DNA of 44,544 nucleotides from Syntrophomonadaceae bacterium (GCA_012729505.1 JAAYDA010000003.1:1-44544), one strand, 5' to 3'. Shown: positions 36,038 through 44,544, counted from the stretch's first letter. Notes: generated from the letters alone by a model not told the origin. Translations and numbers: made by a program.

Positions 36038-36814
36038 TTATTCTGAATAGCCGGAAATTTGGTTCTGATAAGTGGGGTGCAGAATAACTTCATGTCCCAC
36101 ATCACATCCCTGGTTTAAGAGAAATTCCCGCACGGTTTTTTCGGCCAAGTCGGGATGGTTGTTTTCCTGGCTGAGATGGGCCAGAAAGACCTGCATAGAG
36201 GGCCGGCGAGAAATGCTGCCCAGGATACGGGCTGCATCTAAATTGGAAAGATGGCCAACCGAGCTGCGAATGCGCTTTTTCAAAAAGAAGGGATAGGAGC
36301 CATTAGCCAACATATCGACATCGTGATTTGCTTCAAGAACCACGGTGTCTGCCCAGGCAAGGGCGTCGATAACCTTTTTGGTAGCCTTACCGAGATCGGT
36401 TGCGACAACATGCTTGGAGCCCTGATGAGACAGGCAGAAGCCCACGGGATCCGCGGCATCGTGAGATATCTGAAAAGCCTCGATTTTGACCGGGCCAATG
36501 TCAAAGGAGTCATAAATCTCCCGTCGGCATTCAGGGGCCAGATTGTCCTTAAAATTAAGGCAATCCCATACTCCGGGGCGGGCAAATACCGGCAGGCAAT
36601 GACGCCGGGCCAGTACATCGATTCCATTCACATGATCGGTATGCTCATGGGTGACCAGAATAGCGTCAAGCTCAGAGGCCTTGACTCCAAAAAGGCCCAG
36701 GCTTTTTTCGATGCGTCGGGCACTTATTCCGGCGTCAATAAGCAGTCTGGTGCCTCCCAGCTCGAAAAAGATGGCATTCCCTTTACTGCCGCTGGCTAAT
36801 ACTTTTATCTGCAT
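36038..36814 (-). CDS. MBL-fold metallo-hydrolase, YycJ/WalJ type
   Basis: The 258-residue protein starts IKVLASGSKGNAIF and has the metal-binding THEHTDHVNGID (H56, H58, D60, H61). Later it has ISHDAADPVGF, ATDLGKAT and LEANHD. The family is a predicted double-strand DNA exonuclease, implicated in mismatch repair and, near walKR, in wall metabolism; no walKR is nearby here. The ATG at 36814 ends the gene; the stretch from 36815 to 36954 holds no supported gene. Confidence 0.88.
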   Translation of the reverse strand: MQIKVLASGSKGNAIFFELGGTRLLIDAGISARRIEKSLGLFGVKASELDAILVTHEHTDHVNGIDVLARRHCLPVFARPGVWDCLNFKDNLAPECRREIYDSFDIGPVKIEAFQISHDAADPVGFCLSHQGSKHVVATDLGKATKKVIDALAWADTVVLEANHDVDMLANGSYPFFLKKRIRSSVGHLSNLDAARILGSISRRPSMQVFLAHLSQENNHPDLAEKTVREFLLNQGCDVGHEVILHPTYQNQISGYSE

Positions 36815-36954
36815 TTATTAAGCTTCCTTAACTATGTAACTGTGATTAATACCAGGAGATGAGGAATCCCTCACCTTATGACTATTTGCCATCAGAAACA
36901 GTTTCTCCTGCTGAAAACAGAAATCCGGTTAATAAAGCCATTTGTTGGTTTCGC

Positions 36955-36983
36955 TTGCGATTAATCGTAAATGCGGGTAAAAT
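36955..36983 (+). promoter_or_regulatory. promoter of tRNA-Ser(GGA)
   Basis: TTGCGA (36955-36960) and TAAAAT (36978-36983) are 17 bases apart, about 45 bases before the tRNA. It may also serve the SRP RNA. Confidence 0.6.
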
Positions 36984-37027
36984 ATTAGAGTCAATCGAAG
37001 TCGTTATTGACTGAAAACGTAATGAGT

Positions 37028-37120
37028 GGAGAGATGGCTGAGTGGTCGAAGGCGCTCGACTGGAAATCGAGTAGGCGGGTAGCCCCTGTCTCGAGGGTTC
37101 AAATCCCTCTCTCTCCGCCA
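37028..37120 (+). tRNA. tRNA-Ser (anticodon GGA)
   Basis: The 93-base gene begins GGAGAGATGGCTGAG and ends CTCTCTCCGCCA. The anticodon loop is CTGGAAA between CTCGA and TCGAG. It has a long variable arm and an encoded CCA. Confidence 0.97.
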
Positions 37121-37165
37121 GATAAACAGCTCTTCTCGATACCGGGCAGAGCTTATAATAGAATT

Positions 37166-37431
37166 GCCGCGCTAGACGGGGAGGTAGCGGTGCCCTGTAC
37201 CTGCAACCCGCTGTAGCAGGGTTGAATTCCCGGCCTCGGGACTGTCTTGTAAGGTCTGGCTTGAGTAAGTGATGAAGATGTTCAGGTCCCACGCAACGAG
37301 AAATTCTGAACCGTGTCAGGTCTGGAAGGAAGCAGCACTAAGGAATCAATCTTGTGTGCCGTGGGGCTGCCTGGGTGGAGTTAACTGCTCCAGTAACGCT
37401 TGGAAGGCATTTTCAAAGCCGGGTGCGCGGC
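37166..37431 (+). ncRNA. ffs: signal recognition particle RNA, large (Bacillus-like) form
   Basis: The ends pair as GCCGCGC (37166-37172) and GCGCGGC (37425-37431), giving 266 bases. The conserved SRP54-binding hairpin GTCAGGTCTGGAAGGAAGCA is at about 37316-37335. Length and the 5' Alu-like domain fit the long Firmicutes type. It lies 46 bases after tRNA-Ser(GGA) and before dnaX, a common Firmicutes arrangement. Confidence 0.95.
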
Positions 37432-37451
37432 ATATAATTTGTTGACATCTG

Positions 37452-37471
37452 AACCGGGATTATTCCCGGTT
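37452..37471 (+). terminator. hairpin after the SRP RNA
   Basis: AACCGGGA (37452-37459) and TCCCGGTT (37464-37471) form a perfect 8-bp stem with a four-base loop, followed by the moderately T-rich TAGTTGCATT. It probably ends the SRP RNA transcript. The remaining sequence to 37634 is a leader without a gene. Confidence 0.6.
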
Positions 37472-37634
37472 TAGTTGCATTATAGGGTCGGATAGACTGA
37501 GAAGGGACCCCGTCTTTGAAAGAGGAAAACCTTGACCCGTAATCGAAAGAAGTCTTAAAGTGTTAGGTAGAATTAGCCCCTTTGATCAATAATCTACGGT
37601 GTTCCTTATTACATCAGGAGGAAGGTGAAGGTAC

Positions 37635-39131
37635 ATGAATTACCTGACCCTTTACCGACAATGGCGTCCCCAGACATTTGAAGAAGTGGTTGGCCAAAAG
37701 AATACGGTGGCCGGTTTGAAAAATGCCGTGAAAGAAGGCCGGCTTGCTCATGCCTACCTGTTTTTTGGTCCCCGTGGCAGCGGTAAAACAAGTTTGGCCA
37801 AGATAATGGCCAAAGCGGTAAACTGCACAGAAGGAATCGGGGGTGAGCCATGTAACCGGTGTTCAACTTGTAAGGACATTAACAACGGCTCATTTATGGA
37901 TGTTATGGAGATAGATGCCGCATCCAACCGCGGCATAGATGAGATCAGAGACCTTCGGGAAAAGGTTCGGGTATTGCCTGCCCAGGGTAAGAAAAAAGTT
38001 TATATTATTGATGAAGTGCATATGTTGACCACAGAAGCGTTTAATGCTCTGCTTAAGACATTGGAAGAGCCGCCTCCCTCGGTTATGTTTATTCTGGCAA
38101 CTACTGAAGCCCACCGTTTGCCGGCTACAGTATTGTCTCGCTGTCAGAGGTATGCTTTTACTCGTTTGTCGTTGTCCGATGTGGTACAAAGGCTTGAGGA
38201 AGTAAGCAGTGCCAATGAAATCAATGTGACGGAACCGGCTCTGGAAACTATGGCTCGCCGGGCCAATGGCAGCCTTCGGGATGCCCTCAGCATTTTGGAA
38301 CAGTGTATAGCCTTTTGTGATAACGATATTGATGTTAATGAAGTACTGGAAGTTCTCGGCTTGGTCAACCAGGAAATCTTGATCCAGATTATGGCCGCCA
38401 TGTTGGGTCAAAGGACCCAGGAGGTCCTGAGCCATTTAAACACTTTAATAAGGCAAGGAAAAGAGCCGGTTCAAGTGGCTCGGGATACAGCCATGTGTGC
38501 CCGGGATTTGATGCAATACCGCCTTTTGGGAGATGATGCGGAGCTGTTGACCATGTCCCCGGACATTCTGCGGAAATTGGTCGCAGCATTTCCTGCCCTT
38601 TCTCCGAGCCAGCTATCAGGAGGAATCAAGCATTTGCTTAAACTGTCCGACGAATTGAGATATAACGAAGGACAACGATTTCTTTTGGAGATAGGCTTTT
38701 TGGAAGCCATTGATATTATGGGTATTACCTCTGGAGAACAGAGCTCAAAAATCGAGACTTCGATAGCCGCTCCTTCTAGTCCCCCTGCAGTAGAAAAAGC
38801 TCCAAAGACTACCACGGCGGGGAGTTGGGAAGAAATAATGGATAAGGTTAAGGCTGGCAAAGTTACGGTCCATGCATTATTGGCGCCGGCGTCGGTGGTG
38901 GAAATGGATGAAAAGGTTCTGACCTTGGGATATCGTCCTGACCGCAGATTCCACCGGGATAAGATGGCGGAAAAGGGCAATCAGGAAATACTGCAGGCGG
39001 CCCTTACTCAGGTTTTGGGGCATCCACTGGAAATCAACCTGGTTATTTTAGAGGAAACGGCGGAGCAGCCCCCGGTGGTGCGCAAAGCGGTGGAAATCTT
39101 CGGAAAAGATAAAGTGAAAATCATAGAATAA
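37635..39131 (+). CDS. dnaX: DnaX, DNA polymerase III subunit gamma/tau
   Basis: The 498-residue clamp-loader ATPase has Walker A GPRGSGKT (45-52) and a zinc module with C64, C73, C76 and C79. IIDEVHMLT and an arginine-finger region with LSRCQR follow. The C-terminal region after about 370 is short, so the polymerase-binding part may be reduced. The ATG has AGGAGGAAGGTG upstream. It is followed 14 bases later by ybaB, the usual dnaX-ybaB-recR order. Confidence 0.97.
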   Translation: MNYLTLYRQWRPQTFEEVVGQKNTVAGLKNAVKEGRLAHAYLFFGPRGSGKTSLAKIMAKAVNCTEGIGGEPCNRCSTCKDINNGSFMDVMEIDAASNRGIDEIRDLREKVRVLPAQGKKKVYIIDEVHMLTTEAFNALLKTLEEPPPSVMFILATTEAHRLPATVLSRCQRYAFTRLSLSDVVQRLEEVSSANEINVTEPALETMARRANGSLRDALSILEQCIAFCDNDIDVNEVLEVLGLVNQEILIQIMAAMLGQRTQEVLSHLNTLIRQGKEPVQVARDTAMCARDLMQYRLLGDDAELLTMSPDILRKLVAAFPALSPSQLSGGIKHLLKLSDELRYNEGQRFLLEIGFLEAIDIMGITSGEQSSKIETSIAAPSSPPAVEKAPKTTTAGSWEEIMDKVKAGKVTVHALLAPASVVEMDEKVLTLGYRPDRRFHRDKMAEKGNQEILQAALTQVLGHPLEINLVILEETAEQPPVVRKAVEIFGKDKVKIIE

Positions 39132-39144
39132 GGAGGATGACAGG

Positions 39145-39462
39145 ATGGGTTTTGGCAATATGAACAAGATGATGAAGCAGGCTCAGAAGATGCAGCAGGA
39201 TATGGCCAAGCTGCAGGAAGAGCTGGCCAACAGGGTGGTTGAGGCCACGGTTGGCGGAGGCGTAATTGAAGTCAGTGTCAGCGGGAAACAGGAATTGCTG
39301 GCGATTAAAATTAAACCGGAAGCAGTTGATCCCGATGATATTGAAATGTTGCAGGATCTGGTCTTAGCCGCAGTCAATGAAGGTCTGAAAAAGAGCCAGG
39401 AGATGGTGGCTGAAGAAATGTCCAAGATAACCGGAGGATTAAACATACCCGGCCTGTTTTAG
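39145..39462 (+). CDS. ybaB: YbaB/EbfC nucleoid-associated protein
   Basis: The 105-residue protein has a Met/Lys/Gln-rich first helix ([19 protein letters not shown]), then [20 protein letters not shown] and a closing helix ending in [10 protein letters not shown]. Dimers bind DNA with little sequence preference. AAGGAGG precedes the ATG. The order dnaX-ybaB-recR is conserved. Confidence 0.95.
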   Translation: MGFGNMNKMMKQAQKMQQDMAKLQEELANRVVEATVGGGVIEVSVSGKQELLAIKIKPEAVDPDDIEMLQDLVLAAVNEGLKKSQEMVAEEMSKITGGLNIPGLF

Positions 39463-39543
39463 TTGAGACGGCACTCCTCCGCCTGGATTGCGTCAGCAAT
39501 CTGGCTTAGGCAATAAATATGATTACATTCAGGAGGGGCTACT

Positions 39544-40137
39544 ATGCGCCTGGCAGCTCCATTGGAAAGATTAGTTGACGAGTTTGCCAAGTTGCCCGGT
39601 ATAGGACCTAAGACTGCCCAGAGACTGGCTTTACATGTCATGAGGGTTTCCCAGCAAGAGGCGGCCGGGCTGGCGGAGGCAATAACTCGAGCCAAAACTC
39701 AGATTATTCATTGTGGTATTTGCGGCTACCTGACCGATCAGGATCCCTGTTCCCTATGCAATGATACAGAACGAGATGATTCGCTGTTGTGTCTGGTGGA
39801 AGAATCGCAGGATGTCATCGCCATTGACCGAACCGGCTTCAATGGCAAATTTTTTGTGCTTAACAACAACTTTCAATTAATGAACGGATTAGATCTAAGA
39901 AAGATTGATTTCCCCAAAATACTGGAAGTAGTTGAGAAACGTGGGGTACAAGAAATCATAGTGGCTACTAACCCCACCATAGATGGTGAGGTGGTAGCTC
40001 GTTACATCGCGGAAACTACCCGAGCCAAAGGGATAAAAGTATCCAAACTGGCTTATGGGCTGCCGGTGGGAGGGGATATCGAGTATATCGATGAGATAAC
40101 ATTGCGCCGGTCTATGGATGGGCGCCAAGAAATATAG
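39544..40137 (+). CDS. recR: RecR recombination mediator
   Basis: The 197-residue protein has a helix-hairpin-helix (LPGIGPKTAQRLA, 17-29), a four-Cys zinc finger (C57, C60, C69, C72) and a TOPRIM domain with VEESQDVIAID, followed by GLPVGGDIEYID. It works with RecF (also in this window) and RecO at DNA gaps. AGGAGGGG precedes the ATG. Confidence 0.97.
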   Translation: MRLAAPLERLVDEFAKLPGIGPKTAQRLALHVMRVSQQEAAGLAEAITRAKTQIIHCGICGYLTDQDPCSLCNDTERDDSLLCLVEESQDVIAIDRTGFNGKFFVLNNNFQLMNGLDLRKIDFPKILEVVEKRGVQEIIVATNPTIDGEVVARYIAETTRAKGIKVSKLAYGLPVGGDIEYIDEITLRRSMDGRQEI

Positions 40138-40180
40138 AAGAATAACTCCCCTGAACCCTTTAAATGCAATAATTTGTCAC

Positions 40181-40196
40181 TACTGAATATTCAGTA
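40181..40196. promoter_or_regulatory. 16-bp perfect palindrome before the DUF2508 gene
   Basis: TACTGAATATTCAGTA is fully self-complementary and lies 33 bases before the TTG start. The form is like an operator of a dimeric repressor, possibly TetR type. The regulator is unknown. Confidence 0.45.
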
Positions 40197-40228
40197 CCAG
40201 GCATATTATGGGGTGAGGGGGGGATAAC

Positions 40229-40522
40229 TTGAAAATTCCGGACAACTTCTATGCACTTCTAAGACAACTTCTGTCGGGCTGTAAGGGCACCGGAAAGACC
40301 AAACTACGGTCCACCGATGAGATTTTGGAGCAGGCCAAAAAAGACTGGTTATGTGCCTACCGGATATTTGATGAGGTTACTGATCCGGAGTTAATGGAAT
40401 ATGCGATTTATAACCTGAAGGCTACTGAAAAAAGATATATGTTTATCCTCAACAAGTATCGCGGCAAAGTTCGGGATCCCATAGAGGGCATACCTCTTCA
40501 TTATTCAAATAACGGCTACTAA
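40229..40522 (+). CDS. DUF2508 (YaaL-like) protein
   Basis: The 97-residue helical protein has STDEILEQAKKDWLCAYRIFD and LNKYRGKVRDPI, matching the DUF2508/YaaL family, which commonly lies between recR and bofA in spore formers. There are no catalytic motifs, and the function is unknown. The start is a TTG following a long G-rich ribosome site. It is 16 bases upstream of bofA, so probably cotranscribed. Confidence 0.8.
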   Translation: MKIPDNFYALLRQLLSGCKGTGKTKLRSTDEILEQAKKDWLCAYRIFDEVTDPELMEYAIYNLKATEKRYMFILNKYRGKVRDPIEGIPLHYSNNGY

Positions 40523-40538
40523 TGGAGGATGGGGTGAT

Positions 40539-40802
40539 ATGATGCCGGTGGAATTCTGGGCGATACTGGTGGCAGGGATAATCGCAATAATTCTGTTGCA
40601 GGCATTCATTAAGCCTGCTGTTCTTATTACAAACCTGATAATCAAATCGGGAATAGGATTTGCTCTTCTGGTCATTTTCAATTTCCTGGGGGGAATTGCC
40701 TCTCTGGCCCTTCCTTTCAATCCGGCTACAATATTAATTGCCGGGTTTTTGGGAATTCCCGGTCTGATGTTCCTGACTTATTTGCAATATATCATTCGAT
40801 AA
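40539..40802 (+). CDS. bofA: BofA, pro-sigma-K processing inhibitor
   Basis: The 87-residue membrane protein has hydrophobic segments at about 6-22 and 38-58 and a C-terminal GFLGIPGLMFLTYLQYII. In Bacillus, BofA holds the SpoIVFB protease inactive in the mother-cell membranes until the forespore signal, so this is good evidence for sporulation. The ATG at 40539 is after GGAGGATGGGG; a second ATG follows immediately. Confidence 0.9.
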   Translation: MMPVEFWAILVAGIIAIILLQAFIKPAVLITNLIIKSGIGFALLVIFNFLGGIASLALPFNPATILIAGFLGIPGLMFLTYLQYIIR

Positions 40803-40843
40803 TAACTATTGTCCGGCCAATAACGGCTATAAAATATGGCGAC

Positions 40844-40889
40844 ATAAAGCGTTATGAGCGGTTCACCGCAAATAGCGCTTTATTTTTTC
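40844..40889 (+). terminator. terminator after bofA
   Basis: ATAAAGCG (40844-40851) pairs with CGCTTTAT (40876-40883). An internal GCGGTTCACCGC hairpin lies between, and TTTTTTC follows (about 40884-40890). Confidence 0.85.
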
Positions 40890-40969
40890 ATTACTATATT
40901 TGAGTAGGTTAAAACAATATTCATCATACTACTTATATAAGGTTTTGTTTTCCGGGAGGCCGATTCAAG

Positions 40970-41632
40970 TTGCCCAGTGATTCCAGGATTGTGGAGGCTT
41001 ATATTGGCGAGTACGCCAGTGGCAAAAGTGAACTGGCCATTAATCGAGCTCTTGAATTACGGCGCACTTTTGAGCCGGTCATTCTGGTGGACTTGGATTT
41101 CGTAGAACCCTTTTATACCTTGAGGCCCGTAAAAAAACTCCTGGAACAGCAAGGCCTCACCGTAGTTGCCTGGGAACGGGAGGATACTTTTGGCCTGGGG
41201 GAAACCGGCAACCTGGTTCATCCTGCGGCCAGGTGGGTAATGGGGAGACCGGGCCACATAATATTGGACGTTGGTTACGGAGTCCATGGCGCTGGTTCAT
41301 TAAATCTGGCTGAAGGGGCCTTAGAATCTCCTGAGTTAAAGGTATGGGTGGTAATAAACATTGCTCGTCCCGTTACGGCGGAAGTAAGCGACATTGTAGA
41401 TTATGTTAAAGAATTGCAGCGGGTGGATGGACTGATAAACAACACCCATCTCGGTGATAATACCACTATTGACTTTGTGTGTCAGGGGCTGCGGGTGGTG
41501 GAGGAAGCCGGCCGGATTTTGAACTTGCCGGTTATCTACACCGCTCTGACTGAAGAGCTGGCCGTGGAAGCAGGCCTTGAAGGAGCAAAAGTCAAGATAA
41601 TCAAACGATATATGCCGGAGGCCATGTGGTAA
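40970..41632 (+). CDS. P-loop NTPase heading the oxidoreductase operon
   Basis: The 220-residue protein has an N-terminal Walker A-like GEYASGKSE (13-21) and then ILVDLDFVEPFY, resembling MinD/CobQ-type ATPases that bind a partner. IILDVGYGVHGAGSLNL and WVVINIARPVT lie in the middle. No family name is certain. The start is a TTG with GGGAGG upstream. It ends 18 bases before the alpha subunit gene, so it may serve assembly or regulation of that enzyme. Confidence 0.75.
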   Translation: MPSDSRIVEAYIGEYASGKSELAINRALELRRTFEPVILVDLDFVEPFYTLRPVKKLLEQQGLTVVAWEREDTFGLGETGNLVHPAARWVMGRPGHIILDVGYGVHGAGSLNLAEGALESPELKVWVVINIARPVTAEVSDIVDYVKELQRVDGLINNTHLGDNTTIDFVCQGLRVVEEAGRILNLPVIYTALTEELAVEAGLEGAKVKIIKRYMPEAMW

Positions 41633-41650
41633 GGAACAGGAGGTGCTTAA

Positions 41651-42736
41651 TTGGAAAAACCGGTAACAGGGAGTAAAAAAGTGTTCATGACCGGTAACGA
41701 ATCTGTGGCCTGGGCGGCCTTGGCAGCTGAAGCGGACGTAATGTTTGGCTATCCCATCACACCTCAAAATGAAATAATGCATTACTGGGCCCGGCTGGGT
41801 CCTAAATATGGCCGGAAATTTCTGCAGACAGAGGATGAGATATCGGCAGGATTCACGGTTTGTGGAGCTGTTATTGCAGGAAAGAAAGCATTTACTGCCA
41901 CCTCCGGGCCAGGCAATACCCTTATGCAAGAACCATTTAGCATGGCGGAGGGCATGAAATTGCCAACTGTAACAGTTATCCAGCAAAGAGGCGGACCTTC
42001 CTCGGGGACAGTAATCTATTCACAGCAGGAGGTTACCCTGACCACCTACGGCGGCAATGGTGAAGGCCACCGGCTGGTCTATTCCACTGCATCTAATCAG
42101 GAGCTTTATGACTATACCATCAAAGCATTTAATGTGGCCTGGAAATATAAATTTCCCACCTTTGTCTTGGGGGACGGCTACCAGGCAAAGATGAGAGAAC
42201 CGTTGGAAATATATGATCCGGCTGAAAGAGGAATTGAGCTAATTGAGCCGACTCCCCTGGTGGGGGTTCCGGGACAGATTGGGGTGGATCGGGAGCCACA
42301 GCACCTATGCAATATCTACAGCCTGGAAGAAGAGCTTTACGAAGCAGTTATGCACCTGCAGAGTGAATATGACAGGATAAGCCCGGAAATTGTGGAATAT
42401 GAGATCAGCTTTGTTGAAGATGCCGATATTCTGGTAGTCTCCCATGGGGTAGTTTCCCGTTCTGTCGATGACGCAGTCGAGGCTTTACGAGCCCAGGGAA
42501 TCAAGGTGGGATCATTCAGGCCCATTACTCTGCGGCCGTTTCCAACCCAGGCCCTGTTGGATGTGTTGGGTTCGGGGGTAAAAAAGATGCTTCTGGTTGA
42601 GTCCTCCTATGGTCAATTATTCAGATTGGTACGCCAGGAGATATATGGGGAGACTGTGCCTATAGAGACACTATTTAAGCCCGGAGTCGGTATTATCGAC
42701 ACCGATATTATCGAAATGATAGCAAACATGATCTAA
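41651..42736 (+). CDS. 2-oxoacid:ferredoxin oxidoreductase, alpha subunit
   Basis: The 361-residue protein has the pyrimidine-binding TPP fold: VMFGYPITPQNEI, then TATSGPGNTLMQEPFSMAEG, then VIQQRGGPSSGT. The C-terminal half has FRPITLRPFPTQAL. With the next three genes it forms a four-subunit-type enzyme that decarboxylates a 2-oxoacid oxidatively and reduces ferredoxin. The substrate (2-oxoglutarate or branched-chain) cannot be settled. The start TTG has AGGAGGTG upstream. Confidence 0.9.
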   Translation: MEKPVTGSKKVFMTGNESVAWAALAAEADVMFGYPITPQNEIMHYWARLGPKYGRKFLQTEDEISAGFTVCGAVIAGKKAFTATSGPGNTLMQEPFSMAEGMKLPTVTVIQQRGGPSSGTVIYSQQEVTLTTYGGNGEGHRLVYSTASNQELYDYTIKAFNVAWKYKFPTFVLGDGYQAKMREPLEIYDPAERGIELIEPTPLVGVPGQIGVDREPQHLCNIYSLEEELYEAVMHLQSEYDRISPEIVEYEISFVEDADILVVSHGVVSRSVDDAVEALRAQGIKVGSFRPITLRPFPTQALLDVLGSGVKKMLLVESSYGQLFRLVRQEIYGETVPIETLFKPGVGIIDTDIIEMIANMI

Positions 42737-42757
42737 TCCGGAAGGGGGTAAAGACTG

Positions 42758-43504
42758 ATGGTACAGCCGGTAATGCCAAAAACCTGGTATAGGCCGACCA
42801 AGCCGCACAAATTTTGTCCGGGATGCGGCCATCCTTTGATCCTGAAAGCCTTAGGTGAAGCGGCAGATGAATTAGGGATTCAAAATCAGTTAATCTATGG
42901 CTGTGATATAGGATGCTCTTTGCTGTCCTGGGATTTTTTTGCCATGGATAGCACTCAAACTCATCACGGACGTACCACGCCGGTAATGGTTGGCATGAAA
43001 CGGGCCCGGCCTGAGCTAATATGTGTTGGCTACATGGGTGATGGCGGAGGATACTCTATAGGATCACAGCATCTGGTCAATTCGGCCATCAGAAATGAAA
43101 AGATAACGCTCATTCTGGCTAACAATACTAATTACGCAATGACGGGAGGCCAATTAGCCCCTACCACATTACCGGGACAGAAAACCGAGACCACTCCTTT
43201 GGGCAGAGATCCGGAGTCCACTGGGTATCCTGTTATGGGGCCGGAAATGATCAGTGCTATTACCGGTGCCGGTGCCTATGTAGCCCGGGGAACCGTATCA
43301 AAATACAGGCAGCTTAAAGGATTCATAAAAAGAGCCCTGCAAAACCAGATGGAGGGCAACGGATTCTCTTTCGTAGAAGCCTTGTCTACTTGTCCAACCA
43401 ACTGGGGAACCAATGCCAAACAAACCTGGAACTGGCTTGAAGATAATATGCAGGCCTATTTTCCCACGGGCGAATTAAAAAGCCCGTTCAGGAAGGAGGA
43501 CTAA
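42758..43504 (+). CDS. 2-oxoacid:ferredoxin oxidoreductase, beta (TPP-binding) subunit
   Basis: The 248-residue protein has CPGCGHP (C20, C23), further Cys49 and Cys53 that may complete a 4Fe-4S site, and the TPP/Mg pattern GDGGGYSIGSQH through NNTNYAMTGGQ. It is 21 bases downstream of alpha and 1 base upstream of gamma. It binds thiamine diphosphate and part of the electron-transfer chain. Confidence 0.92.
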   Translation: MVQPVMPKTWYRPTKPHKFCPGCGHPLILKALGEAADELGIQNQLIYGCDIGCSLLSWDFFAMDSTQTHHGRTTPVMVGMKRARPELICVGYMGDGGGYSIGSQHLVNSAIRNEKITLILANNTNYAMTGGQLAPTTLPGQKTETTPLGRDPESTGYPVMGPEMISAITGAGAYVARGTVSKYRQLKGFIKRALQNQMEGNGFSFVEALSTCPTNWGTNAKQTWNWLEDNMQAYFPTGELKSPFRKED

Positions 43505-43505
43505 C

Positions 43506-44099
43506 ATGAAGCTGGTACGAGTAGCATTAGCAGGGGAAGGTGGTCAAGGAGTACAATCAGTAGCCGAGATTATGGCTGAAGCCGCTTATCATGAAGGAAA
43601 AGAGGCCATCTATATTCCAAACTTCGGACTGGAGCAAAGAGGTGGAGTTTCCATAGCCTTTATACAGATTAGTGACCGCCGCATTGGAGCTCCTAAGTTC
43701 AGCAAAGCAGATATAGTTGTAGCCCTTAGCCGGCGCGCTATGACCAGAACTCATACGTATTCCGGTCCTGAGACTATATTTGTTTATGATTCCTCCTTTC
43801 AGCTGAAGGACGGAGACCTTCCTTCCCAATGCAAAAGGGCGCTGGATATTCCAGCTATAGAAAAATCCAAAGAACTTCATACCCGAGTATTTAACATTAT
43901 AATTATGGGCGCAATTTTGTCGTTAACGGATATGGTGGCCGTTGAAGCTGCCCGCATGGCACTGGTAAAAAGGCTGGGCTACAAATTTGAAAAAAATCCG
44001 GAGTTAAAGGAGCTTAATTTCAAAGCTATTGAGGTCGGCGCAGAGCTTGTGCAAAAACAATCAGAAGGAGGGGAAAAGGTATGTGCAGCTACGAAGTAG
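43506..44099 (+). CDS. 2-oxoacid:ferredoxin oxidoreductase, gamma subunit
   Basis: The 197-residue protein has the family start VALAGEGGQGVQSVAEIM, then NFGLEQRGGVSIAFI and FSKADIVVALS. This subunit usually binds CoA and completes the active-site cleft. AAGGAGG is close upstream of the ATG. It overlaps the ferredoxin gene by 19 bases. Confidence 0.92.
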   Translation: MKLVRVALAGEGGQGVQSVAEIMAEAAYHEGKEAIYIPNFGLEQRGGVSIAFIQISDRRIGAPKFSKADIVVALSRRAMTRTHTYSGPETIFVYDSSFQLKDGDLPSQCKRALDIPAIEKSKELHTRVFNIIIMGAILSLTDMVAVEAARMALVKRLGYKFEKNPELKELNFKAIEVGAELVQKQSEGGEKVCAATK

Positions 44100-44377
44100 C
44101 CCGGGAAGAGGCCAGGCGAGCCATATTTAATCTGTTCCCCGAACTGTGTAAAGGATGCGGGCTGTGTAAGGAAAAGTGTCCGGAGGATGCTTTAGTTTGG
44201 TCGGAAAGACTCGGGGTCTATGGTACGCCAACCGTATTTTTGAAGGACAGCGAAGCGTGTACCGGATGTGGAATCTGTCAGACGGTCTGTCCGGACTGTG
44301 CTATATTAATAGAACGAAAAAGAAAAATAAAGAAAGATGAACAGGATAAAACCGAGAAAAAACCGGAACCCCATTGA
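44081..44377 (+). CDS. 2[4Fe-4S] ferredoxin, delta subunit of the oxidoreductase
   Basis: The 98-residue protein has two cluster-binding motifs: C23-x2-C26-x2-C29-x3-C33-P and C60-x2-C63-x2-C66-x3-C70-P, plus an extra Cys73. A Lys-rich tail follows. It probably carries electrons from the TPP site to soluble ferredoxin. The ATG overlaps the gamma gene, with GGAGGGG upstream. Confidence 0.93.
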   Translation: MCSYEVAREEARRAIFNLFPELCKGCGLCKEKCPEDALVWSERLGVYGTPTVFLKDSEACTGCGICQTVCPDCAILIERKRKIKKDEQDKTEKKPEPH

Positions 44378-44449
44378 GCAGAAAGATCGTTCTGGGGTAC
44401 TGTATATTATGAAGGTTTAAGAAAAGGTAAAATAAAAGGGTAAAAAGGG

Positions 44450-44479
44450 TTGACTGAGGAGTGCAAGGCATGATAATAT
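44450..44479 (+). promoter_or_regulatory. strong promoter-like sequence at the right edge
   Basis: TTGACT (44450-44455) and TAATAT (44474-44479) are 18 bases apart, in a purine-rich leader that continues past the window end. The transcribed gene is outside. A stable-RNA operon is one possibility. Confidence 0.5.
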
Positions 44480-44544
44480 AACTTTCGCGGCGGTAAAGGC
44501 GCGCCGGGAAAAAGCCCGAAAAACAGGAGAGATAAAACGGGAAA

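Noticed and set aside
36882-37292. Frames over tRNA-Ser(GGA) and the SRP RNA, both strands
   Set aside because: They are non-coding RNA genes with conserved secondary structure.

Overview
The window is a bacterial chromosomal segment around a replication origin. Gene order and content point to a spore-forming, anaerobic member of the class Clostridia (Peptococcaceae or Syntrophomonadaceae type). Signs of this are the rpmH/dnaA/dnaN/recF/remB/gyrB/gyrA block, Spo0J/Soj with parS, BofA, a long (Bacillus-type) SRP RNA, a T-box, a four-gene ferredoxin-dependent 2-oxoacid oxidoreductase, and many TTG starts. I cannot name the species from sequence alone.

Left arm (1-11.8 kb, mostly minus strand). 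bactofilin, M23 peptidase and DUF4446 genes form one operon. A plus-strand larC and a structured leader sit between it and parB-parA. Two perfect parS sites lie here, one inside a 46-bp perfect palindrome (133-178) and one next to the parB stop codon. Then come rsmG, mnmG, mnmE, jag/khpB, yidC, yidD, rnpA and a short rpmH, all read away from the origin.

Origin and replication block (11.8-20.7 kb). DnaA boxes precede dnaA, and a DnaA-trio-like tract lies between dnaA and dnaN. dnaN, recF, remB (DUF370) and gyrB follow. A leader with a hairpin, a tiny ORF and a terminator separates gyrB from gyrA.

Cofactor and serine block (20.7-27.2 kb). pdxS and pdxT make pyridoxal phosphate. A T-box then controls a PLP aminotransferase, serA and serS, followed by tRNA-Ser(UGA), tRNA-Ser(GCU), tRNA-Arg(ACG) and tRNA-Arg(CCU). 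Two further tRNA-Ser genes (CGA, GGA) lie downstream, so four distinct serine anticodons occur in the window.

Accessory zone (27.3-37 kb). It holds an orphan receiver-domain protein, tadA, an HD-domain protein, sodA, a methyltransferase, a minus-strand cluster of four small Cys-rich proteins sharing a G-N-x-W-[IV]-x-N-x-N-x-x-C-P signature, pcm, a Phd/RelE-type toxin-antitoxin pair, a TnpW-like remnant, an acyl-CoA ligase and a YycJ-type metallo-hydrolase. The Cys-rich cluster is the best candidate here for an undescribed system.

Right arm (37-44.5 kb). tRNA-Ser(GGA) and the SRP RNA precede dnaX, ybaB/ebfC, recR, a DUF2508 gene and bofA. A P-loop NTPase then leads a 2-oxoacid:ferredoxin oxidoreductase operon (alpha, beta, gamma, 2[4Fe-4S] ferredoxin). 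The window ends in a strong promoter-like sequence whose gene lies outside.
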